From: Heterobilharzia americana | Lineage: Eukaryota > Platyhelminthes > Trematoda > Strigeidida > Schistosomatidae | DNA length: 64,000 bases | Direction of reading: 5' to 3' | NCBI GenBank assembly: GCA_944470555.2 | Contig: OX104134.1 | Location: forward strand, 68,504,678-68,568,677 | Shown here: positions 26,139 through 38,100 of the stretch, one piece after another | Numbering within the stretch: the stretch's first letter is position 1 | How the letters are laid out: every line of letters starts with the position of its first letter | Position numbers and translations under genes: made by a program | Notes under the pieces: model-generated | What the model was told of the DNA's origin: nothing | Seen by the model: the letters and a program-made list of their open reading frames with translations, nothing else | The model's database searches: none

Positions 26139-29100
26139 GAATGTACAGCTTGAGAATAAATCCGTTGAAAAGAGTCCTCTTCGCTGAATATCTTGTTTTT
26201 GAAATGATTATTTATCTTTAATTGATATCTAATCGTTAATTTTTTTATCAAACAGACAAGTAGAATTGTGATGTGTAAAAGTTTTATCATAACATACACG
26301 AATTTCTCTTTATGAATCTGAAAAGAGCAAGAATAACAATGGGAGCAAGATAAGAAAGGATGAACTTTATTTCCATGGTATTTTGTCAAATGCTTACAAC
26401 CAAGAATATTCATATATATAGTTTTCTGAAAATGTAACATACTTTAATTCACTGAAGGAACACGGAACATCGGTTGGTGGCTGGTCTCGTAAGAAATAGT
26501 TGTACAGTAAAAGTCAGTCATAAATAGCAGCAAGTTGTCACATTTACATGCATAATGTACTAGAAGTTTCTCGAACAAAAATAATAGCAAAGTAATAATC
26601 AAAACACTGAGCGACTTTACACTATAAGATCGAGTAAGTACGTCATTCGATGAAAAAACAAAGTGCTGTGAGCTAACCTCATTCCGTCAAAAACATCCGA
26701 TATGAACAAAAGGTGATGCAGCTAAATACGAGTGAGAAAATAAACATCCAAGGTTGATCAAGGATGATGTAATCAAGTAGCAATCAAGAGCAGATTACGA
26801 GGGTAAACAAAAGTCAACTACAACTTCTTTTCGAACAAATAAATCAGGTTTTAGGTGTTCAATGGCTATGGCTTCAGCAAACTTCCGGAGGATTGAGCTT
26901 GTTTGTTGTTTATTATCTTGAAGGGATTGAAGATATCTGCTTGATGTCCAGTATCAGTGGGATACTGACTGACTACTTCATTCAGTGTGTTTATTCCCTT
27001 TCAGTCGTAAGCTCTTCGGAATATGTAACTATTTATTAACCTTCCTTGAATTTTCCATTATGATCGACCTTTGGTCTGTGACTATTTCTGTCCATTTCAA
27101 CCACTGACCGATAATCTTTTTTCTTACAGGGAATGTTAGATTTTCAGTAAAACTATATATTGTGGTTTTCCAGGTTGTTATAACTTATGTATAACTGCAA
27201 CCTGTATCACCTGACCATCTGAACGTAATTATGAAGATCATGCTTGACTCAATCATGTAGAGGTTGTGAGCCAAGTGCTCAAATCATCAAACAATATTTA
27301 AACTTTGCAAGGAACAATAACACTGAAATCTATTTATTATTGTTCTAAAATGGCTGATTGAAATAATAGAGAACCTAGTGCATTGGAATATTATTTCACG
27401 TTGGTAAACTTCAAAACGGTATAATGGGGAATAACTGTAGGTCAAATGAAAAAAAAATAGCTATAGATGTAAAGTAAGTAAAAGTAACACTTAATTGTAT
27501 AAAGTATATTGTCGAGAAATAGTATACCACCTGCTGAAAGTAGGATGCTGTCAGTGTACCTGTCTCTCATTCAACATCTCATATCATGGATTTCCTCTTC
27601 TTCAGATACTCTAACTATGGGTACTGATGTCTCTCTACGTGTTTTCAGGAACAAACATTAAATTTGTTGTTTTTTTGTCTGACCACACTGACGACTTTTT
27701 TAATACAATCTGATTAAAGCCAGCATCCTCTGGGGAACTGACTGATGCACATCCCAATTATCATCTTCTTTGGATTACTTTCATAAATCCAACAGTGAAT
27801 TTACTGTAATTATGTAAATATTTATGGATTATCTAAACATTACGCTGTCTTTGCAATCTGAACAGGGAAATATTGACGTAAGTTAGCAAACGTTCATGGG
27901 CTTTTGAACTAATCCATATACTGCACTCGATTTTTGAGGGCTTATGTTACTGCCTTATCAACCAAGGAAAGTCAATGAAGCCATATCTGGGTCTTAGTTC
28001 CATTGTTAGAAAAATGAACGACAGCCTCTATGGTATAATGGGTCTGAGATGCAAAAACCCTTGTTGTCATTTCATTCACTTCTAGCTGTGCTTGCAGTTA
28101 AAGTGATGAACTTTCAGTACATTTTTACTTAGACTTCATTATTTCTTACCTAACCGTAGCTGATAACGATCTGGTCAAACATAGAGTATCCGACTGAGAT
28201 ATTAAGTGAAGAAGTTCAGAAACTGGTAAAAACTATGCTTCGGTCAACAACAGTAGGCATAAATTATAAGGATTGTGAAGTTTTTATTTTCTACGATGGT
28301 CATTCTTCCATGTACACTTTTCTTTAGTTCGCTGTACCCGTAAGCTTTTTTTGAAGTTATTCAACTTTGACTTGCATTTCAAGCAAACCTCAACAGTTGT
28401 ATGCTCGCATAATTTCATTCCTCTTTATGAGCTAGTTTGAAGTGAGGTCTTCACAATTGTGGTGAATATTTGTAGCTCATGTTGTGAATTTTCTCTGAGC
28501 AAGGCTTTCAGTAGCTAAATAATCAAATAACACGCCAGACATTGTCATCAGTCCATCAAAGCTTCACATGCATCTGAAGTATTTGTTTGTACATGGGTAC
28601 TTATAAAGTGCTAGTTTACCTCAGTGTAACCTGATTGTTCACTTGGTGTGTATGGGCGCTTATTCAAGCCAACCGGTTTACTTCCTGCACCTTACTTCAT
28701 CCGAAGAGTGTGCAACTATAGGATTCCTTTCGCTTGCTTGCAGTACGTTGACGCCTCTTCGTTACGATCGTTTCCCACGTTTTTTGAAAGACTTGATAAA
28801 TGCAGCTTTGATCTGATTCATTGAGTCTCCACTAGGGGGAGATTTGCTTTACTTCGATTGATTGATTCACTGCAACTGAATGCTGTTCCGTTACATTGCT
28901 GGTTGTTTTGATATTATGGGAGGAGAGGAAAGTCCTTTTGTACTGATTGGTTACGTGCTAGAGTTTGGTTAGGTATGTGTGATTTATCTTGATCTACCTG
29001 GTTCATGAAGTATGATGCCTGATGCCAATGAACGCTTTACAACGAAATATCAAGGTTCAATGAACGTAAAGCCATTATCATCTTCATTATGAGCTAAACG

Positions 29101-32100
29101 TTTACTGTAACACATTTTCTTTCATTTTGGTTTCACATCTTCCCCAGAAAATAAATAAATTAAAAATTATAGAGGATTAATAATATACGGTTGAAGCAGT
29201 TATCAGTAGTTTAGGATTATTATTATTATTTACAACCTCGCCTGGTTAACTAGTTTACTAGTTACTAGCCGGTCCTAAGCCCGGGTAAAGAGGGAAGGTT
29301 GGGCATAGGGCTAGCAACCCTACCCCGTAAAACAAATCTAACCGCTAAAGAAACTTCAAAGCACAAACAAAATATAAAAAATGAAAACAAACTTATTCCC
29401 CGCTGGAATCGGAGAGGCGAAATGACGCCAGTTGGTGAAAGCCTTCGGGAAGCCAATTGGCCGATGTGTCTTCTCTCGATGAAAGCGAAAGTAAACGTGG
29501 GGACATGGAATGTCCGCACGATGTTTGAACCCAGTAAGGCAGCCCAGATTGCAAAGGAGATGAGAAGGTATCACATCGAAGTGCTTGGAATTTGCGAAAG
29601 CAGATGGAATGGGAGTGGACTCTCCAAACTGTCAACTGGAGAATCAATAATCTACTCCGGTCACCCAGACGCCAACCACGAGCACACTGAGGGAGTGGCT
29701 ATCATGATGTCCTCAAGAGCATCGAAGGCTCTCATGCAGTGGGAACCAATCTCCTCCAGGATCATGACAGCAAGATTCAACTCAAAAGGAAGAAAGGTCA
29801 CAATCATACAATGTTATGCACCTACAAATAATGCAGAGCAAGAGAAAAAGGAGGAATTCTACAGACAACTTCAATCAACACTGGACAAGACGTCAGTTGG
29901 CGATATCAAAATTCTAATGGGTGACATGAATGCCAAACTGGGAGGGGACAACACGGGAAGAGAACTAACCATGGGTCGAGAGGCGCTAGGTGAGGTGATG
30001 AACGAGAATAGAGAATTGTTTGCAGAATTCTGTGCATTCAACGATTTGGTCATTGGAGGCAGTGTGTTGAGGCACAAGGATATCCACAAAGCGACATGGA
30101 TTTCACCAGACACCGGGACACACTAAGAATCAGATCGACTTCATTTCAATATCATGAAAGTGGAGACGCAGCATACTTGACACAAGGTCAAGAAGGGGAG
30201 CAGATGTAGGTTCACACCACTCACTATCTAGTGCAAGGAACCTTCCAAATCAAGTTAAAAGCCTTCAAGGAAGCTGGTGATAGACCACAGTTCATGTACA
30301 ACACTCGGAAACTGAAGGATGAAACTACAAAGGAGATCTTCACGGCAGCCATCAAGACAAAATGGGAGATATCGAGCAGCATCCCTGAAGAAACCTGTGT
30401 GGAAGAACAATGGAAGTCTTTGAAAGAGATGTGGAAAGAAACCTGCACAGCCGTATCAGGAAGGAAGAAGACAGAAGACAGGACAAGGAATGGATCTCGA
30501 CGGATACCTGGAAGCTGATAGAGGAGAGGAGGATGGAGAAGCAGAAGATAAACCAGTACAAGGATGCTCAACGACAAGAGGAACTGAGCACAATGTATAA
30601 AACACTGGACAAAGAAGTGAAGAAGAGTGCACGCAAAGACAAAAGACACTTCTACGAAACACTGGCAAGTGAAGCAGAACAGGCTGCAGGTAGGAGAGAC
30701 AGACCTGACAACATTGTATCAAATAACCAGGTTGCTATCAGGGAAGAGACCAACACAGATGAAACCAATAAAAGATGAAGAAGGAAATTTAATTACAAAA
30801 GAAGAGAAACAGAGGAAACGATGGGCCGACCACTTCAAGAAGCTCTTGAATCGACCACCACCTGCACTTCGTCCAGAAATACCACCTGCAGCCGCTGAAT
30901 TACAAGTGAACATAAATCCCCCAACGAAAATGGAATTCCTGAGCGCCATAAAGCTACTGAAATGCGGGAAAGCAGCAGGACCAGATGGAATACCGCCAGA
31001 AGCACTGAGAACAGATGCAGAGACAACAGCGGACATGCTCACACCACTATTGCAGAAGGTGTGGAAGGAAGGGAAGGTACCTGACGATTGGAAGAAGGGT
31101 TACCTTGTCAAACTGCCGAAGAAGGGAGACCTCAGTGCTTGCAAGAACTGGCGCGGAATCACTCTCCTGTCCACCCCAAGTAAAATATTAAGCCGCATCA
31201 TCCTGGAGAGGCTTAAAGATGCACTGGATTCAAAACTGCGACCGGAACAGGCAGGCTGGCTTCAGGAAGTACAAATCATGTGCAGACCAAATTGCAACGC
31301 TTCGTATCATCATAGAACAGAGCATAGAATGGCAATCAGCTCTCTACCTCAACTTCATCGACTTTGAGAAGGCCTTTGACAGCGTCGACCAAGAAGTAAT
31401 TTGGAAACTGCTTCAATACTACGGAGTACCGCAAACCTTTATCAGCCTCATTCAACAACTATATGAAGATGCCACATGCCAAGTAATCCACAATGGGAAG
31501 CTCAGTGATGCCTTTGAAGTGTAGACAGGAGTGAAACAAGGTTGCCTACTATCCCCCATGATATTCCTTATTGTGGTGGACTGGATCATGCAGCAAACAG
31601 TAGGCAGCGAGAAGAGGGGGATACACTGGACGACGGAAAAGAACCTAGAAGACTTGGATTTCGCCGATGACTTATGCCTAATGTCACATAAACTTGAAGA
31701 TCTGCAGGCAAAAACTAACAAGTTTGCAGAAGAGGCAGCGAAGACGGGACTTCAGGTGAATATAGAGAAGACAGAAGTGATGAAGATACCGCACCACCAC
31801 CATCAACAACAACAACAAACTCCAATCACCGTCAACGGGAGAAACTTGAAGGAAGTAACGTCCTTCACTTATCTAGGAAGCACTGTTTCAACTACAGGCG
31901 GGACGGACGAGGACGTCAAAGTCAGAATCGGAAAAGCAAGACAGGCGTTCATTAGCCTGAAACCAGTGTGGAGATCGTCTGCACTCAGCATGCGGAACAA
32001 GATACGGATTTTCAACACCAACGTCAAGTCAGTGCTCTTGTATGGCTCAGAGACTTGGCGCGTCACGAAAGGTATTTCCAATAATTTACAGACATTCATC

Positions 32101-35100
32101 ATGGCATGTGGCGTCTTCATGTAGTTGTTGAATGAGGCTGATAAAGTTTTATGGTATTCCATAGTATTGAAGCAGTTTCCAAATTACTTCTCGGTCGACA
32201 CTGTCAAAGGCCTTTTCAAAGTTGATGAAGTTGAGGTAGGTGGTGGACTGCCACTCTATACTCTGTTCTATGATGATGAGTAGTGTAGCGTTACAATTTG
32301 GTCTGCACATGATTTGTACTTCCTGAAGCCAGCCAGCCTGTTTCGGTCATAATTTTGAATCCAGAGCATCCTTTAGTTTCTCCAGTATTATGCGGCATGA
32401 TATTTTGCTGTGGTGGACAGCAGCACTATTCCTGGCCAATTCTTGCAAAGACTCAGGTCTCCCTTCTTTGGGAGTTTGACAAGGTAACCCTTCTTCCAAT
32501 CGTCAGGTACCTTCCCTTCCTTCCACACCTTCTGCAATAGTGGTATGAGCATGTCCACTGTAGTGTCTGTGTCTGTTTTCACTGCTTCTGGCGGGATCCC
32601 ATCTGGTCCTGCTGCTTTCCCGCATTTCAGTAGCTTTATGGCGTTCAGGACTTCCATTTTTGTTGGAGGATTTATGTTCACTTGTAGTTCAGCGGCTGTA
32701 GGTGGTATTTCTGGACGAAGTGCAGGTGGTGGTCGATTCAAGAGCTTCTTGAAGTGGTCGGCCCATCGTTTCCTCTGTTTCTCTTCTTTGGTAATTAAAT
32801 TTCCTTCTTCATCTTTTATTGGTTTCATCTGTGTTGGTCTCTTCCCTGATAGCAACCTGGTTATTTGATACAATGTTGTCAGGTCTCCGTCTCTCCTACC
32901 TGCAGCCTGTTCTGCTTCACTTGCCAGTGTTTCGTAGAAGTGTCTTTTGTCTTTGCGTGCACTCTTCTTCACTTCTTTGTCCAGTGTTTTATACATTGTG
33001 CTCAGTTCCTCTTGTCGTTGAGCATCCTTGTACTGGTTTATCTTCTGCTTCTCCATCCTCCTCTCCTCTATCAGCTTCCAGGTATCCGTCGAGATCCATT
33101 CCTTGTCCTGTCTTCTGTCTTCTTCCTTCCCTGATACGGCTGTGCAGGTTTCTTTCCACATCTCTTTCAAAGACTTCCATTGTTCTTCCACACAGGTTTC
33201 TTAGGGATGCTGCTCGATATCTCCCATTTTGTCTTGATGGCTGCCGTGAAGATCTCCTTTGTAGTTTCTTCCTTCAGTTTCCGAGTGTTGTACATGAACT
33301 GTGGTCTATCACCAGCTTCCTTGAAGGCTTTTAACTTGATTTGGAAGGTTCCTTGCACTAGATAGTGAGTGGTGTGAACCTACATCTGCTCCCCTTCTTG
33401 ACCTTGTGTCAAGTATGCTGTCTCCACTTTCATGATATTGAAATGAAGTCGATCTGATTCTTAGTGTGTCCCGGTGTCTGGTGAAATCCATGTCGCTTTG
33501 TGGATATCCTTGTGCTTCAACACACTGCCTCCAATGACCAAATCGTTGAATGCACAGAATTCTGCAAACAATTCTCTATTCTCGTTCATCACCTCACCTA
33601 GCGCCTCTCGACCCATGGTTAGTTCTCTTCCCGTGTTGTCCCCTCCCAGTTTGGCATTCATGTCACCACACCCATTAGAATTTTGATATCGCCAACTGAC
33701 GTCTTGTCCAGTGTTGATTGAAGTTGTCTGTAGAATTCCTCCTTTTTCTCTTGCTCTGCATTATTTGTAGGTGCATAACATTGTATGATTGTGACCTTTC
33801 TTCCTTTTGAGTTGAATCTTGCTGTCATGATCCTGGAGGAGATTGGTTCCCACTGCATGAGAGCCTTCGATGCTCTTGAGGACATCATGATAGCCACTCC
33901 CTCAGTGTGCTCGTGGTTGGCGTCTGGGTGACCGGAGTAGATTATTGATTCTCCAGTTGACAGTTTGGAGAGTCCACTCCCATTCCATCTGCTTTCGCAA
34001 ATTCCAAGCACTTCGATGTGATACCTTCTCATCTCCTTTGCAATCTGGGCTGCCTTACTGGGTTCAAACATCGTGCGGACATTCCATGTCCCCACGTTTA
34101 CTTTCGCTTTCATCGAGAGAAGACACATCGGCCAATTGGCTTCCCGAAGGCTTTCACCAACTGGCGTCATTTCGCCTCTCCGATTCCAGCGGGGAATAAG
34201 TTTGTTTTCATTTTTTATATTTTGTTTGTGCTTTGAAGTTTCTTTAGCGGTTAGATTTGTTTTCCGGGGTAGGGTTGCTAGCCCTATGCCCAACCTTCCC
34301 TCTTTATCCGGGCTTAGGACCGGTTAGTAACTAGTAAACTAGTTAACCAGGCGAGGTTAGTAGTTTAGGATAGTATATTGTTGTATGCATGCTTTAGCTT
34401 TCGATATCAATTTAATTTAATCTTTGTATTAGAAGGAAAATGATTAATTTCATCTTGAAAATTTAAATAAGTAGCTACTAAGTTACACTTGGAGTAAATT
34501 TTCTTACATACCGTCATTTTTATTCATTTGTAAAACGTTTTACCTGGCCTTCAAACTAAAGTTAGTAATCAATTACTACAAGTGTTGTTTATATGGAACT
34601 GACTTTTTGCACACTTCACATATCTAACCGGGTGAATACGTCAGTTATTTTAATCATATGTTCATTTAATTTACAGGTTGTATGTGTATGGATTAACTAA
34701 TGTAAATAGACTTTTTGGTAGATTGGGTGTTGGTGTATTATCTCCCCAACCTTTCAATCAATATGTCATTTGCTCACAAAATGTAGTTTTACTGCTATTT
34801 CTTCTCGATAAGTAAACCGTAAAACTAGTCTTTGTCACTTATTCTGTCCCACATCCTTCAGATAAAACTAGGGAAATCATTGGACAGTGGTTAAATGTCT
34901 TATGTCTCAACACGAAATAAGGGTACGTTTTACTCCACGCATGAACTTGACTACAATTTTAGATTAACTCATACAAATTTCTGTCTTGGATTCGACCTTC
35001 TTCAAAAATATCACTTAACTTTTATTTGTGAAGTTCTCCAAAATATAGAAATTTAGTATCAAAAATGTTCTTTAGTATTCATCAAGTTACTTAACATGGT

Positions 35101-38100
35101 TTATATTCAGTATGGTAACATCTATATAAATTATTTTAACATGTTTAAAGCTTCCTATCAATATATCTAGCACAAACTTATTAATAACCTCAAGGGAGAA
35201 GTGACCTATTAAATTTTTAGTTGACATATATAAATTTTCAACAGTAAATAAAAGAGATATTAATATTCCGTTTACTAATGAGAAAAAGTAAGACTTAATT
35301 TAGGGTTCCTGAGCATCCACTGGTGAGAAGTCAGTCAGTGGGATGGAACACGGTTTCAGTGCTTCCAGGTATTCAGTGGTTCTCCAACTGATGCCAGTCC
35401 ACGATGAATACAATCTTGAAATGAATCAATCTCCACAAACCTTCAAACTAAATTACTAAGAATTATATTTCTGAATACTTCTAAATGTATGCCACTATTC
35501 TTGAGTTAGTTCACCTTAGATTACAATGATTTGATCTCACTACATTGAATTACTTTGGATTGCGAAGTGCAATCATGCACGTACACAAAGACACATAAAC
35601 ATATAGGGATACATAACTCATATATCCATTAAAATGTTTCGGTGAACAGATCAGATAATATGATTATTTTTCAAAAGCTTGGAATAAGGGTTATTTTCAC
35701 GGTGAACTCAGATAAATGAAGTTAGTACCAGGTCATCTAGAGAATAATAGTTGGTTAAGCATCAAATTGTGAAAAAGTAAGTGGAGTTGCTTTTTTTCTA
35801 TATGATAAGGAAAACTATTTCATTCAGTTACAGACATGCTTACGTTTGCTCTTGTAGAAAATCTTTTCCTCATACTAATAAACTTTTTCTTGGTTAAAGT
35901 GTGAAGTGTACAAAAATTCCTAACGTAACTATGTGAAATGAACATTTATGCAATTCGAATAAATTAAAAACGTGATTTTCTGACATTAAACAACCTCATG
36001 GGTGATGTTTCTTCAGAGAATGAAACCTTATCAAGTTATTGCACGGCTAAATAGTAATTAGACAAATAGACAAAATCAATGTAGAACCACGCACACAAGT
36101 GCATTGGTTCAAGTTGCCACACTTCACAGCAGAATGCAAAGAACAAGGGGATAAGAAAAGACTAATATCAAAGTTGACAAAGATATATGCGATGAAAAGC
36201 AACTTAAAATTTAAGGTTAGCCAAAACATTCAAGCTTCAGAAGAAATCAAAGGGTGAATACATGTACGCCATTGTGACCGATTTCCAGCCATGTCACCAA
36301 TAGTCCTCAACTACTGATTCCTATCGTCTCGAAGGTCCCAACCAACCAGGTTACTGAACCATGGCCATCAATCTTTATGCTCAGGGTATATTTTGCGGTC
36401 ATAGCTTGTACTTTTTTATCGTTGATTATTATTATATTATTGAAGTTCAGTGTGTTGGTGTGAATTGTTGATAAATAATTGTCCAAAAAAAGCAACCCTA
36501 ATAAGAAATTCATTTTACAAGTGGACTTTTATTTTTTTGGAAGAATTGTCATCATAGCCTAATCTGTAGAACTAACTCTGCGTAGAAGTTATTGTGTCTT
36601 TGATATGAACTAGTGTATTTCTAAAAGCTCCACTTCCAACTTAGCGGAAAAGCAGAATTAACGAGATTACCTAAGACGTACTATAAGCATTTCCACTAGG
36701 ACCAGTGTGTTTTTGTTTTATGATCTGTTAAGTGATATTCTTAGGAGAATTTTTGGAATGTGAAGCAAGTGTTTTCTCCCTTCTTCACTTTTGTTTATTC
36801 AACTCTTTGATATCAGATGGGTGACTGATTGATTACTTGACATTTTAGAGTTGAAAGCCTCAATTTGAAATGCTTAGAAATGTCACATGAAAAAATTCAA
36901 TCTTAATTTGATTAAAAATTTCTTTTCCAGTAGGATGACTGTTCAACGGAATCAAATTTCCTCACTTTAAAATTATAACATACTGACACAGAAGGAGATA
37001 GATTTCTTTCAAGCATATTACTTTTAAAATCTATGCACTTATATTCATAACAGAAATGAAAATTAGTTTCGAAGCCAGTTGATTGAAAGCTTTACTCTGA
37101 AAAATTGTTACGGAATGAAAAGATAACTGTAGTAAAAAGGAGAGAAACCAAAAATGAAAAGTTTTTTCTACGTAAAGAAGATGTTTACTAGTCTAGTCAA
37201 ACTAACGTCAAAACCATACAGGGGGAGCTAGAATGTATGCTAAGTTTTCTGCGTTGTCTTCGTAAAGGTAAGGAGTGTATATGACACTTCCTTCCGAAAA
37301 AATAAGCTGAACAGACACATATTGCTGTTAACTGGTAATAGTGTAGTGGGCGTTGGTGATTAGAATAGATATCAGTAGTATATGCTCAATAGGCGGCAGA
37401 AATCATAGGCAATTACTAGCATTGGGTAAAGATTCTGTCCGAAAAAACGCAAGAGATAATGTAGGCGTATTAAGAGTAAATCAAGGGAGAAGCAGAAGAG
37501 GAAATAAAAAACATTTTGTAAGTGGCTGTCTTAGTGCACGGTTTACCATATTTGATGACTACTGTACAAGATGTCTATAGCAAACATTCCCTCCTTCGAC
37601 TCCGTTTTGTCGTTTCTACAATTGATGTCGCTGCTTCTGGACGTGATGAAGATTCCATGGCCTGCAGTGATCTAGGATGCAGACACCAAGGTCTTCCTCA
37701 GGGACTTCGAGCCGGTCGCAGAGCTGGTGCGTGTCTGGGATCCAGGAGCGAAGGTCATGGTGCTTGGCACGTTGCTGAGGGGTAGAGTGAAAGTGACATA
37801 TGATGGTTTGGAACGTATAGATGGGAAGGACACGTATGAAGGAATGGTTGGACGCCTAGAGGGAGGGTTCGACAGCCCAGCGAACATGGAGCTGGCGATG
37901 CAGCAGTTCCGGAGCAAGAAACTTGGAACAGACGAAGATCTGCTGGCATTGACTGTGAAGTTGATAAGAACCACTTCGGCGAGCACTTTCCACTCTAGAT
38001 GAGGACTCCCAGGGTCAGTTGCTGGCTACAAAGTTCACCGGAAGAGTCCCGAATGCCATCGACCAGCAGCTTCGACTAGTGAACGCAGCCCAACTCATTG

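Larger units (their letters stand above)
29236..32100 (+). mobile_element. LINE copy D, 3' truncated
   Basis: The element reads from its conserved 5' end through an APE endonuclease and an RT with LPKKGDLSACKNWRGITLLS, DFEKAFDSV and FADD motifs, up to LLYGSETWRVTKGISNN, where it stops at the junction with LINE E. Damage includes a frameshift after the endonuclease SPD motif, a 4-base insertion near 31257 and an in-frame TAG at 31522-31524. It is much less decayed than copies A-C. Confidence 0.88.
32101..34358 (-). mobile_element. LINE copy E, 3' truncated, inverted relative to D
   Basis: On the minus strand it begins at AACCTCGCCTGGTTAAC (34358) and runs through the endonuclease (34293-33658, then 33661-33461) and RT (33191-32388) to a break after CCACATGCCA near 32101. 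The endonuclease part is almost identical to LINE D and shares its frame change after the SPD motif. The RT part has several amino-acid differences (for example MEVLNAIKLL versus MEFLSAIKLL), so the two arms are not a simple copied palindrome. Confidence 0.88.
29205..34371. mobile_element. inverted LINE dimer flanked by 13-bp target-site duplication
   Basis: AGTAGTTTAGGAT occurs at 29205-29217 and again at 34359-34371. Between them lie LINE D (+) and LINE E (-), with both 5' ends (AACCTCGCCTGGTTAAC) facing out and both 3' ends lost at a junction near 32100. A TTA-type tract separates the left duplication from LINE D. Because the duplication flanks the pair, both halves probably entered in one event. 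Confidence 0.8.

Noticed and set aside
26060..26440. Minus-strand 126-codon frame
   Set aside because: Half of it is the (AT)n tract read as Tyr-Ile; the rest shows no family signal.
34679..34815. Possible AK9 exon after TTTACAG reading LYVYGLTNVNRLFGRLGVG
   Set aside because: No match to the AK9 segment expected between the P-loop exon and 47068, and those two exons join directly once the P-loop frame is corrected.
37727..38002. The gag-like frame as a host gene
   Set aside because: Frame changes on both sides, no splice borders, and the pattern fits retroelement gag better.
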